Assembly: GCA_905182475.1 (NCBI GenBank)
Contig: CAJJBR010000076.1
Coordinates: 1 to 50,479 of the forward strand
Source: Akkermansiaceae bacterium
GTDB lineage: Bacteria > Verrucomicrobiota > Verrucomicrobiia > Verrucomicrobiales > Akkermansiaceae
DNA length: 50,479 nt
Direction: 5' to 3'
Positions 8,569 to 15,650 of the stretch are shown here, in pieces (position 1 is the stretch's first letter; the number at the start of each line of letters is the position of its first letter). The translations under genes were made by a program, and so were the position numbers. The notes beneath the pieces were generated by a model that saw only the letters and a list, made by a program, of their open reading frames with translations, made no database searches and was not told the origin of the DNA.

Positions 8569-9228
8569 TCAAACGCTAGGCGGAATGATCAGCTGATCAC
8601 CGGGCTCCGGCTCAACAGGGCCGAAGCCGGGCAGCGGGTTACCGATTGCACCCTCTGGAGAAATATCGGTAATCTTCACTTTTCCGAGAATACCCGTATT
8701 CCGGCGGATCGCGAGAACCGTGCCGACCTGGACATGCTCCGGAAGGACGACTTCGATCACAGCGAACCCACCGGCTTCAGGATCCATCACGAATTGTTGG
8801 ATACGCCCGATCAGCAGCGCATCCCGAATCAGGCGGGCACGGCGGAGGACGTTGTCGCCGCTCTCAAGTTTTTGCTGCCAGGCAAGACCTGCCTCGTCGC
8901 GATAAGTTTCCGCTTTTTTCTTTGCATCTTCTTTTTCCTCTGCGAGGGCTTTGAGTTCAGCATCTTTCGCTTCGATTTCCGCCTTCATCCGGTCGACTTC
9001 TGAAGGATCCGGAGCCACGGGATCTGGAGTCGAGCGCATTTGCTGGAGTTGTTTTTCGAGATTCAGCCGCTCTTGTTCGATACGAAGCTGGTCAACCTGG
9101 CTACGCAACCGCGCCAGTTCATCCTGCGGGGCGTTTTTCACCCCTTCGTTCATCCCTTGGAAGGATAGCACCACCGCCGCAAGCAATAGCGCGAAGGTCG
9201 CTCCCAATAAAATCGTCATTGTGTTCAC
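8569..9228 (-). CDS. Membrane-anchored coiled-coil protein of unknown function
   Basis: 219 residues, with no family recognised with confidence. Residues 1-24 form one hydrophobic helix (TILLGATFALLLAAVVLSFQ), an N-terminal anchor or uncleaved signal. Residues about 35-115 are a charged heptad-rich coiled coil (DELARLRSQVDQLRIEQERL and a second block rich in Glu, Lys and Ala). The last 75 residues are a compact beta-rich domain (VVLPEHVQVGTVLAIRRNTG, GKVKITDISPEGAIGNPL, GDQLIIPP). This resembles small C-terminal domains seen in other periplasmic proteins that read as binding modules. It is divergent from xseA with little space between. A start at the second Met (9219) is possible. A periplasmic structural role is only a guess. 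Confidence 0.75.
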   Translation of the reverse strand: MNTMTILLGATFALLLAAVVLSFQGMNEGVKNAPQDELARLRSQVDQLRIEQERLNLEKQLQQMRSTPDPVAPDPSEVDRMKAEIEAKDAELKALAEEKEDAKKKAETYRDEAGLAWQQKLESGDNVLRRARLIRDALLIGRIQQFVMDPEAGGFAVIEVVLPEHVQVGTVLAIRRNTGILGKVKITDISPEGAIGNPLPGFGPVEPEPGDQLIIPPSV

Positions 9229-9303
9229 ATCGCGAAAATGTCCGACCAGTCCGCCAATGTCAACGCATGTCCTCTAGACATGGAAACTGGGAAATATCCC
9301 AAA

Positions 9304-9345
9304 TTCGATGTTCAATGTTGGACGTTCGATGTTCGATGTTCAATT
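9304..9345 (+). repeat. TTCGATGTTCAATG-word tandem repeat before xseA
   Basis: Overlapping near-copies of TTCGATGTTCAATGTT / GACGTTCGATGTTCGATG fill these 42 bases, just before the likely xseA start. Related words appear at 13481-13516, where they run into the coding sequence. If the upstream ATG at 9238 were used, the repeat would be translated as a meaningless extension of ExoVII. Confidence 0.65.
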
Positions 9346-9354
9346 CTCCCTCAG

Positions 9355-10647
9355 GTGGATCTATTCTCCGACATACCGAAAAAAGAAATTAAGGCTCTTT
9401 CCGTGACCCAAGTGGTCAGGAAAATGAAACGCGCAATCGAATCTGAGGTCGGCAGGCTATGGATCGAGGGTGAGGTCTCGAACCTAAAGAAGCAGGGTTC
9501 CGGTCACTGGTATTTCTCTCTGAAGGACGATGGCTCGCAGCTCCAGTGCGCCATGTTCAGCGCCCGCAACCGCGAGGGTTCGGAAACGCTGGAGGATGGT
9601 GCGAAGGTGCGAGTTTTCGCGGAAGCAACGGTCTATGCCGCACGGGGGCAACTCCAGGTAATCGTTGAAAAAGCGGAACGCTCCGGTCAAGGCGATCTCC
9701 AAGCGCGATTCGAAGCCCTGAAGCGCAAGCTTCATACAGAGGGACTTTTCGACTCCTCACGAAAGAGCCCGCTACCCGTTTTCCCACGCACCATCGGCCT
9801 CGTCACCTCCCCCACCGGCGCTGCCCTCCAGGATATCCTGAACATCCTTACCCGCCGTGCCCCATGGGTTCAGCCCGTGCTCTTTCCCGTCAGGGTCCAG
9901 GGGAAAGGAGTAGAAAGGGAGATCGCCGAAGCCATCACGAAGCTCAACTCCCCGGAAAAATTTGGCTACCCGAAGTGTGATTTACTCATCGTCGGACGCG
10001 GTGGCGGCTCCATTGAGGATCTCTGGTGCTTCAACGAAGAGCCGGTCGCACGAGCAATAGCCGCATCCCGTATCCCTATTATTTCCGCAGTCGGCCATGA
10101 AATCGACTTCACCATCGCGGACTTCGTGGCAGATCTCCGCGCACCGACCCCCAGCGCCGCCGCCGAACTCGCCGTCCCCGACGAATCAGAACTGCGCTCC
10201 ATTTTAGAAAACGCCTCAAAACGTATCACAAGATCCCTGAAAACCGCCCTCCGGGAGCCAACCCAAGAACTTGACTATCTGCGCTCCGCACTCGCCCAAG
10301 CAGCATCCGGCTCCCTCCGAAACCGCAGCCAAATCCTCCGCGAAACCCGCCTCCGCCACCAAGCACTCCACCCGCTCCGTTTACTGGAGCGCCGCCTCGA
10401 CAAGCTTGTTTCCCTGAAGAAAGATCTCGTCCAACTCACCGCTCACCGCGTTTCGCGTGAGGTGGAAAAACTCAACCGCTTGAAAACCCTGATCCGCACC
10501 CTTGGCCCCGAATCCGCCTTCAAGCGCGGTTTCTCCATCACTCTTTCCAAAGACGGAAAAATCCTCCGCTCTGCGAAACAGACAGAACCCGGCAGTTCCC
10601 TAACCACGAAATTCATCGACGGCGAAATCACCTCCACCGTCCAATAA
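9355..10647 (+). CDS. xseA: Exodeoxyribonuclease VII large subunit
   Basis: 430 residues from the GTG at 9355 (VDLFSDIPKKEIKALSV). The longer frame from 9238 is rejected because it translates a DNA repeat. ExoVII degrades single-stranded DNA to oligonucleotides. An N-terminal OB domain (IEGEVSNLKKQGSGHWYFSL) is followed by the catalytic domain with FPRTIGLVTSPTGAALQDI, GRGGGSIEDLWCFNEEPVAR and SAVGHEIDFTIADFVADLRA. A long coiled-coil stalk and a C-terminal barrel (GPESAFKRGFSIT) end the protein. The partner gene xseB, often next door, is absent; a membrane protein gene follows after 12 bases instead. Confidence 0.95.
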   Translation: MDLFSDIPKKEIKALSVTQVVRKMKRAIESEVGRLWIEGEVSNLKKQGSGHWYFSLKDDGSQLQCAMFSARNREGSETLEDGAKVRVFAEATVYAARGQLQVIVEKAERSGQGDLQARFEALKRKLHTEGLFDSSRKSPLPVFPRTIGLVTSPTGAALQDILNILTRRAPWVQPVLFPVRVQGKGVEREIAEAITKLNSPEKFGYPKCDLLIVGRGGGSIEDLWCFNEEPVARAIAASRIPIISAVGHEIDFTIADFVADLRAPTPSAAAELAVPDESELRSILENASKRITRSLKTALREPTQELDYLRSALAQAASGSLRNRSQILRETRLRHQALHPLRLLERRLDKLVSLKKDLVQLTAHRVSREVEKLNRLKTLIRTLGPESAFKRGFSITLSKDGKILRSAKQTEPGSSLTTKFIDGEITSTVQ

Positions 10648-10659
10648 CTACAGACGAAA

Positions 10660-11034
10660 ATGCCCGAACAAATAGTTCCACTCACCATCACCCAAGCAAC
10701 AGCCGAGTTCCCGCTCTCCATCACCATCCTCAGCTACGTGGGCGTAGTGCTGCTAGCACTCATTCTGATTGTACTCGTCCGCATCAGTGGCAAGATATCC
10801 ACGGTTGCCCACCGCCTAAGGAAAATGGGATCGCATTCGGAAAAATCCTCCTCCACTTCGAGAGATGCCTCATCAGATGACGAAACCGAAGCACAAACCG
10901 TGGAAGCCGGCCCCGGCTCCCCGTTCGAAGAATTTCTCAACGAAGACCCGAAACACCGCACCCTTCCGAAAAAAGACCAATTTAAAGCCTACCGGAAGTG
11001 GCGCGCCGAGAAAGGACTCAACTGGTCCAAGTAA
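10660..11034 (+). CDS. Small single-pass membrane protein of unknown function
   Basis: 124 residues. One strong transmembrane helix (about residues 23-43, ILSYVGVVLLALILIVLVRI) is followed by a basic stretch, a Ser/Asp/Glu-rich linker (about 57-88) and a conserved-looking C-terminus (FEEFLNEDPKHRTLPKKDQF then AYRKWRAEKGLNW). This tail suggests a cytoplasmic domain that binds a partner. The gene starts 12 bases after xseA and is probably cotranscribed with it. It is not ExoVII small subunit, which is soluble and about 80 residues. No function is assigned. Confidence 0.75.
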   Translation: MPEQIVPLTITQATAEFPLSITILSYVGVVLLALILIVLVRISGKISTVAHRLRKMGSHSEKSSSTSRDASSDDETEAQTVEAGPGSPFEEFLNEDPKHRTLPKKDQFKAYRKWRAEKGLNWSK

Positions 11035-11093
11035 TCTTTCCACTTTCCCGATTGCGACTGTCTCAGTTCTACCTATAATCTCTTCCAAGCACC

Positions 11094-11846
11094 ATGAACC
11101 TCACTCTCAAAGTCTGGCGCCAGACAGGTCCCCGTTCCAAAGGCAGAATCGAAACCTACCCTGCGGAAAATATTCCGGCAGAGGCTTCTTTCCTCGAAAT
11201 GCTCGACATCGTTAACGAGCGCATCATCGAGGAGGGCAACGACCCCATCCACTTTGACCACGATTGCCGCGAGGGTATCTGCGGATCCTGCAACCTCACC
11301 ATCAACGGCGTCCCGCACTCCAAGGACAAGGGCATCACCACCTGCCAGATACACATGCGCAAATTCCGCGATGGCGACACGATTTGGATCGAGCCATTCC
11401 GCGCCGATCCATTTCCAGTCATCAAGGATCTCATCACCGACCGCTCCGCGTTCGACAGGATCATCGCCGTCGGCGGCTACATCGACATCCGCACCGGCTC
11501 CGCTGTCGATGCGAACTCCATTCCAATCTCCAAGGTCGATGCCGACAACGCGTTCGACGCCGCCGCCTGTATCGGATGCGGTGCCTGTGTTGCCGCGTGT
11601 AAAAACGCATCCGCCATGCTCTTCGTTTCTGCAAAAGTTTCCCACCTCGGCCACCTCCCACAGGGACAGCCGGAGCGCCGCAAGCGCGCCCTTTCCATGG
11701 TTCGCCAGATGGACAAGGAAGGTTTTGGAAACTGCACCAACCAATACGAGTGCGAGGCCGCATGTCCGAAGGAAATTTCCGTGGATCATATCGCCCGCCT
11801 CAACCGCGATTACGGCAAAGCAGTGCTCGAAGAGCAGTTCGTGTAA
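11094..11846 (+). CDS. sdhB: Succinate dehydrogenase/fumarate reductase iron-sulfur subunit
   Basis: 250 residues. This subunit passes electrons from the flavoprotein to quinone through three Fe-S clusters. Cluster ligands are clear: [12 protein letters not shown] near residues 58-68 plus a later Cys (TTCQ) for the 2Fe-2S centre, [16 protein letters not shown] near 161 for 4Fe-4S, and [16 protein letters not shown] near 214 for 3Fe-4S. Sequence style is that of the non-classical (Bacteroidetes/Chlamydiae-like) SdhB. Genes for the flavoprotein and membrane anchor are not adjacent, which is uncommon. The next gene, msrB, starts 27 bases downstream and may be cotranscribed. Confidence 0.95.
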   Translation: MNLTLKVWRQTGPRSKGRIETYPAENIPAEASFLEMLDIVNERIIEEGNDPIHFDHDCREGICGSCNLTINGVPHSKDKGITTCQIHMRKFRDGDTIWIEPFRADPFPVIKDLITDRSAFDRIIAVGGYIDIRTGSAVDANSIPISKVDADNAFDAAACIGCGACVAACKNASAMLFVSAKVSHLGHLPQGQPERRKRALSMVRQMDKEGFGNCTNQYECEAACPKEISVDHIARLNRDYGKAVLEEQFV

Positions 11847-11873
11847 AGCGACAAACCAAAGGTCTAGAAAGCC

Positions 11874-12314
11874 ATGGAAACACTGGACCAAGCACCCGAA
11901 GAACCCACGGGAAAAGTCGCCCATTCGGACGAAGAGTGGCGCAAAATCCTTACCTCGGAGCAATACCACATCCTCCGAGAATCCGGCACCGAACGCCCCA
12001 ACGGCGAAACCTACCGGGAATTTCGCCAACAATCAGAAGGCGCTTATCACTGCGCCGGCTGCGGTGCCATGCTCTTTTCCTCCAACGAAAAATTCGATTC
12101 TCATTGCGGCTGGCCGTCCTTCTACGATCCAGCGAACGCTGAAAACGTCACCACCAAGCGCGACGAATCCACTGGCATGCTACGCATCGAGGTCAACTGC
12201 GCCAAATGCGAAGGCCACCTCGGCCACGTCTTCGAAGGCGAGGGCTTCAACACTCCCACCGACCAACGCTACTGCATCAACGGGGTCGGCCTCAAATTCG
12301 TCCCGGCGCACTAG
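11874..12314 (+). CDS. msrB: Peptide-methionine (R)-S-oxide reductase
   Basis: 146 residues, a typical single-domain MsrB that repairs R-methionine sulfoxide in proteins using thioredoxin. Features in order: EQYHILRESGTERP, a structural zinc site made of CAGC (near 59) and CAKC (near 106), SHCGWPSFYDP, GHLGHVFEGEGF, and the catalytic block RYCINGVGLKF near 134 with the active Cys. No MsrA domain is fused. It follows sdhB by 27 bases. There is no signal peptide, so it should act in the cytoplasm. Confidence 0.95.
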   Translation: METLDQAPEEPTGKVAHSDEEWRKILTSEQYHILRESGTERPNGETYREFRQQSEGAYHCAGCGAMLFSSNEKFDSHCGWPSFYDPANAENVTTKRDESTGMLRIEVNCAKCEGHLGHVFEGEGFNTPTDQRYCINGVGLKFVPAH

Positions 12315-12419
12315 CTGCCGCATCTCGGGGTGAGCCAAACTCTGCCTTGAAATTTGAGCTCTGGATTTTGAATTTTCAAGCTTGCCCAAAACCCCAAGCT
12401 CCTAAACCATCCACCCAAC

Positions 12420-12500
12420 GGCGGCTTGGCGGAATTGGTAGACGCGCTCGACTCAAAATCGAGTTCCTTGTGAGTGTGGGTTCGATTCCCACAGCCGCTA
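12420..12500 (+). tRNA. tRNA-Leu(CAA)
   Basis: The sequence folds as a class II tRNA. The acceptor is GGCGGCT/AGCCGCT with a G-U end pair, the D arm GCGGAATTGGTAGACGC is typical of leucine tRNAs, the anticodon stem CTCGA/TCGAG surrounds loop CTCAAAA (anticodon CAA), then come a long variable arm and T arm GTGGG-TTCGATT-CCCAC. The discriminator base is A. CCA is not encoded. Confidence 0.93.
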
Positions 12501-12525
12501 CTTTCTTTTCCCCTATACCAGCAGC

Positions 12526-13341
12526 ATGGCAAACCCGCGAAGCATCGGCATCATCGCTGGAAACGGCGTTTACCCGGAAACCTTCGTCCGCGCCGCACGC
12601 CTCCGAGAGCCATCCACCCGTCTCGTGGTCGTCGCCTTCGAAAACGAAACCCGACTGGATCTCGAAGCTCAGGTCGATGCCTTGCAGTGGTTCCGCGTCG
12701 GCCAGCTTTCAAAGCTGATCAAATTTTTCCTTAAAGAGGGAGTAACGGAAGCAGTCATGATGGGGCAGATCTCGCCCGACAACCTCTTTAAACTCCGCCC
12801 CGACCTGCGCATCCTCATGATGCTCGCGCGGGTGAAAAAACGCAACGCGGAGACCCTCTTCGGAGCCATAGCCGAAGAAATGGCCAAAGACGGCATCACC
12901 CTCCTGCCCGCAACCACTTTCCTCGAAGACCACCTGCCCCCCGCAGGCCACGTCGCCGGCCCCACGGTCAAGCCACGTACTTTGGAGGATCTCGAATACG
13001 GTTTTCAAATCGCCAAGCAAACTAGCGCACTCGACATCGGCCAGTCCGTCGTCGTCCGCCACGGCACCATCCTCGCCGTCGAGGCCTTCGAAGGCACCAA
13101 CGCCTGCATCCAACGGGGAGGCGAACTCGGACGCAACAAGGACACCGTCCTAGTCAAAGTCTCCAAACCCAACCAGGACTTCCGCTTCGACGTTCCAGTC
13201 ATCGGCTCGCAAACCATCGAGAATTGCGCCAAAGCCGGAATCATTGCCATCGGCATCGAGGCAGGGAAAACACTCCTCCTCGAAAAGGAAAGCGTCCAAA
13301 AACTCTGCGCCCAGCACAAGGTCGCCATCCACGCCCTTTAA
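12526..13341 (+). CDS. lpxI: UDP-2,3-diacylglucosamine pyrophosphatase LpxI
   Basis: 271 residues, matching the LpxI family. The enzyme cleaves UDP-2,3-diacylglucosamine to lipid X and UMP in lipid A synthesis, replacing LpxH in many phyla. The N-terminal domain has IGIIAGNGVYPETFV and VMMGQISPDNLFKLRPDLR. The C-terminal DUF1009-type catalytic domain has DIGQSVVVRHGTILAVEAFE and GTNACIQRGGEL. Many family members carry Asp where this one has Asn in that EGTNA block. The protein shows the organism makes lipid A and hence has an outer membrane. It starts 26 bases after tRNA-Leu. Confidence 0.9.
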   Translation: MANPRSIGIIAGNGVYPETFVRAARLREPSTRLVVVAFENETRLDLEAQVDALQWFRVGQLSKLIKFFLKEGVTEAVMMGQISPDNLFKLRPDLRILMMLARVKKRNAETLFGAIAEEMAKDGITLLPATTFLEDHLPPAGHVAGPTVKPRTLEDLEYGFQIAKQTSALDIGQSVVVRHGTILAVEAFEGTNACIQRGGELGRNKDTVLVKVSKPNQDFRFDVPVIGSQTIENCAKAGIIAIGIEAGKTLLLEKESVQKLCAQHKVAIHAL

Positions 13342-13352
13342 GGAAAAGAGAC

Positions 13353-13395
13353 ATTCCTGTCCCTTCCCCCAGACCTACAAAGCCGGGACAGGAAT
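13353..13395 (+). terminator. Hairpin after lpxI
   Basis: ATTCCTGTCCC (13353-13363) pairs perfectly with GGGACAGGAAT (13385-13395) around a 21-base loop, beginning 12 bases after the lpxI stop. No T-run follows, so it may slow or protect the mRNA end rather than act as a classical terminator. Confidence 0.5.
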
Positions 13396-13421
13396 CTCCC
13401 GACTCCTCACAACGCCTCTTG

Positions 13422-13454
13422 CTTGAGGTTTAAAATTTAAAGTTTAGAGTTCCC
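13422..13454 (+). repeat. TTTAAA-word repeat before the prenyltransferase-fold gene
   Basis: CTTGAGG followed by TTTAAAATTTAAAGTTTAGA words and GTTCCC. It shares the left flank and word order with 5085-5117, and like that copy it ends just before a start codon. Confidence 0.6.
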
Positions 13455-13459
13455 TCCAG

Positions 13460-14638
13460 ATGCCCACCTTTTCTCTTTTTCGATATTCAATGTTCGGCAT
13501 TGGATGTTCAACGTCCCTCTTCATTTCTGCCTCCCTCAACGCAGATGAAGCGAAGCCCGTCCCAGTTTCACAGGACGACATCGCACAATCCATCACCCGT
13601 GGCGTTGATTTCCTCGTCACCGACCAAAACAAAAACGGCTCCTGGGGCAGTGCCACGCGCACTAAGGACATCAATATCTACGCCCCCCTGCCTGGCGCGC
13701 ATCACGCCTACCGCGCCGGAGCTTCAGGACTAGCCCTTTCCGGCCTCATCGACTCCGCCGACAAACGCCAGCAAACCACGGCAGCCATCGAAAAGGCTGC
13801 CGTATGGTCTGCGCAAAACCTCCCAAAACTCCGCCGCGCCGAGCAGACAACCACTTACAACATCTGGGGTCACGCCTACGGCCTGCGCTCCCTCGTCCGG
13901 CTTCACGCACGCGAATCCGATACGCAAAAAAAAGCCCTCTACAAAAAACTCGCGCAGGAACAAATCGACCTAGTCAACCGCTACGAAGATATCAACGGTG
14001 GCTGGGGATACCTTGATGTCTTCGATAATTTCACCTCGCAGAAACCCACCGGCATCACCACCTCTTTCAGCTCCGCCACCGTCCTCCTTGCCATGCACGA
14101 GGGCAGAGAAAAACTCGGCCTCTCGCTTGACGAGAAAGTCGTCGGCACCTCGCTCAATTCCATCAAGCGCCAGCAGTTCCCCGACAAATCCTACGCTTAC
14201 TCCCATAACCACATCATGCGCCCACGCGCCGGGATCAACCGCCCCGCCGGTTCCCTCGCCCGCTCCCAGGCATGCAATGCAGCCCTCCGTGCCCTTGGCC
14301 GCGAAGGCATCACCGACGAGGTTATTATCGAATGGGCCGACCGCTTCCTGGCCCGCGAAGGCTGGCTCTCCATCGCTAGGAAGCGCCCCAAGCCTCACGA
14401 CATGCACTTCCAGATCTCCGGCTACTTCTACTACTACGGCATCTATTATTTCACCGAATCGATCCGCCTCCTCCCGCCGGAAAAGCAGAAACCCTACGCT
14501 GCACGCCTCGCCGCCCTCATCCTTTCAAAACAGGAAAAGGACGGTTCATGGTGGGACTACCCTCTCTACGATTACCACCAACCCTACGGCACCGGCTACT
14601 GCCTAATGGCACTCGCTTGGTGCCGCGAAACCATGTAG
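13460..14638 (+). CDS. Secreted prenyltransferase/squalene-cyclase-fold protein
   Basis: 392 residues. Two QxxxGSW-type repeats typical of the alpha-alpha toroid superfamily are visible: DQNKNGSWGS near residue 54 and KQEKDGSWWDYP near 357. Further alpha-helical repeat signatures lie between them (GGWGYLDVFDNFTSQKPTG, SLARSQACNAALRALGREG). The catalytic DxDD of cyclases is not seen, so enzymatic activity is doubtful; many verrucomicrobial and planctomycetal proteins of this fold are uncharacterised secreted proteins. The first 28 residues can act as a signal peptide, but much of that stretch is encoded by a DNA word repeat, and a start at 13490 is equally possible. It lies downstream of the lpxI hairpin and probably forms its own unit. 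Confidence 0.8.
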   Translation: MPTFSLFRYSMFGIGCSTSLFISASLNADEAKPVPVSQDDIAQSITRGVDFLVTDQNKNGSWGSATRTKDINIYAPLPGAHHAYRAGASGLALSGLIDSADKRQQTTAAIEKAAVWSAQNLPKLRRAEQTTTYNIWGHAYGLRSLVRLHARESDTQKKALYKKLAQEQIDLVNRYEDINGGWGYLDVFDNFTSQKPTGITTSFSSATVLLAMHEGREKLGLSLDEKVVGTSLNSIKRQQFPDKSYAYSHNHIMRPRAGINRPAGSLARSQACNAALRALGREGITDEVIIEWADRFLAREGWLSIARKRPKPHDMHFQISGYFYYYGIYYFTESIRLLPPEKQKPYAARLAALILSKQEKDGSWWDYPLYDYHQPYGTGYCLMALAWCRETM

Positions 14639-14659
14639 CGGCGATCTTCGGTCGCCGCT
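14637..14659 (+). terminator. GC-rich hairpin overlapping the stop codon
   Basis: AGCGGCGA (14637-14644) and TCGCCGCT (14652-14659) form a perfect 8-bp stem with a 7-base loop. The 5' arm starts inside the TAG stop of the preceding gene. There is no T-run. It separates that gene from the VapBC promoter 9 bases on. Confidence 0.5.
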
Positions 14660-14667
14660 TCCGTCCG

Positions 14668-14701
14668 TTGACATCTGATGCGAATTAAACTAACATCAGA
14701 T
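14668..14701 (+). promoter_or_regulatory. Promoter and operator of VapBC module 1
   Basis: A -35 TTGACA (14668-14673), 17-base spacer and -10 TAACAT (14691-14696) end 7 bases before the antitoxin ATG, so the mRNA should be leaderless. A perfect inverted repeat ATCTGATG (14673-14680) / CATCAGAT (14694-14701) overlaps both promoter ends, the right size and place for self-repression by the antitoxin-toxin complex. Confidence 0.7.
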
Positions 14702-14703
14702 TC

Positions 14704-14937
14704 ATGAGAACCACCCTTGATCTTGAAAAGCCTGTTCTGGACGGCCTCAAAGATCTCCAGAAAAAAGAAAAAGTTTCTTTGGGAAAAATTGCATCCCGGC
14801 TACTTGCCGAAGCTCTCGACAAGGAACTCGCCTCAAAACCATCTCCCAAACCGCTCCAATGGATTTCGTCACCGATGGGAGCCAAGGTCGATATTTCCGA
14901 TAAAGACACGCTATACCGCGCTATGGAAAAGCCATGA
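14704..14937 (+). CDS. Antitoxin of VapBC module 1
   Basis: 77 residues. The N-terminus MRTTLDLEKPVLDGLKDLQ with following SLGKIASRLLAEALDKEL reads as a ribbon-helix-helix DNA-binding fold. The C-terminal half (PLQWISSPMGAKVDISDKD) would bind the toxin. Its last four bases overlap the start of the PIN-domain gene (ATGA), giving translational coupling. The operator just upstream supports self-repression. The call comes from fold, size and partner; sequence identity to any named VapB is not assessed. Confidence 0.85.
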   Translation: MRTTLDLEKPVLDGLKDLQKKEKVSLGKIASRLLAEALDKELASKPSPKPLQWISSPMGAKVDISDKDTLYRAMEKP

Positions 14938-15368
14938 GCTACTCAATCGACGCAAACCTGCTGATCTACGCAAGCGACGAATCTTCTCCACATCAAACGA
15001 AAGCGATCAAATTTCTTCTGGCACGGGCGGAAGACCCGGATCTTCTCTGCATGACGTGGCCTAGCCTGATGGCCTACCAGCGGATCGTCACCCATCCGTC
15101 AATCTTCTCAAACCCGATCTCGCCGGAAGACGCATGGGAAAATGTGACCAAGCTCTTGGAACTGCCCCGCTGCCGGATCATTACCGAGGAAAGGGATTTC
15201 TGCTCTGACTACAGAACCGCCACTGAAGGAATCGTGACCCGTGGAAACCTTGTTCCCGATGCCCACATCGCCACCATTCTCCGCCAGCACGGGGTCAAGC
15301 GCATCTACACCGCTGACACTGATTTCCGGAAATTCGATTTCCTGGAAGTAATCAATCCACTGATTTGA
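14934..15368 (+). CDS. PIN-domain ribonuclease toxin (VapC-like), module 1
   Basis: 144 residues. PIN-domain acidic residues are in place: Asp6 in SIDANLLIYASD, a downstream PDAHIATIL block carrying the third acidic residue, and TADTDFRKF with the last. Between them is a helical middle (WPSLMAYQRIVTHPSIF), typical of the PIN branch that often carries TA_system names. It should cleave RNA with Mg2+ when not bound to the antitoxin. It is coupled to the antitoxin by a 4-base overlap. A MITE-like element begins 65 bases after its stop. Confidence 0.9.
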   Translation: MSYSIDANLLIYASDESSPHQTKAIKFLLARAEDPDLLCMTWPSLMAYQRIVTHPSIFSNPISPEDAWENVTKLLELPRCRIITEERDFCSDYRTATEGIVTRGNLVPDAHIATILRQHGVKRIYTADTDFRKFDFLEVINPLI

Positions 15369-15432
15369 TCCGATACGCCGTCCGTCACGATTTGTGGAAA
15401 GTAGGAAAGCGGTCTCGGCAAGCGTGTGTCCT

Positions 15433-15595
15433 GCCCAATACTGTCAGTTTAAAGATGAAGATCGAAGAAGTTAACCGCAGATGAACGGGATGTACGCAGA
15501 TGCGAGAGAAGAGATTTTTAATTCCATCTGTATTAATCATCTGCGTTAATCCAGTCCATCTGCGGTTAAAAACTCTTAATCTGACAGTATTGGGC
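15433..15595. mobile_element. MITE-like element with 15-bp terminal inverted repeats
   Basis: GCCCAATACTGTCAG at 15433-15447 is the exact reverse complement of 15581-15595. Nested inside, TTAACCGCAGATG (15471-15483) pairs perfectly with 15557-15569, and further CGCAGAT/ATCTGCG words fill the middle. The unit is 163 bases with no ORF. GTCC occurs in both flanks, a possible short target duplication but offset by one base. This is the anatomy of a non-autonomous element or a folded dispersed repeat. Confidence 0.75.
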
Positions 15596-15650
15596 GTCCA
15601 GCCTGCTGCATTGGGAGCCATCCTTTGCCCGACAACTCCCTGATCCCCGC

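Noticed and set aside
9238..9354. N-terminal extension of xseA from the ATG at 9238
   Set aside because: It would translate the TTCGATGTTCAATG repeat and has no counterpart in ExoVII large subunits.
11073..12032. 319-codon minus-strand frame opposite sdhB
   Set aside because: Antisense shadow of the Fe-S subunit gene and the start of msrB; no family resemblance.
11254..12333. 359-codon plus-strand frame over sdhB and msrB
   Set aside because: It overlaps two well-supported genes in another frame and its translation is Ser/Pro/Thr/Arg-rich without any domain; a product of high third-position GC.
15433..15595. CRISPR array suspected from repeated CGCAGAT words
   Set aside because: The words are inverted rather than direct, spacing is irregular and there are no unique spacers.
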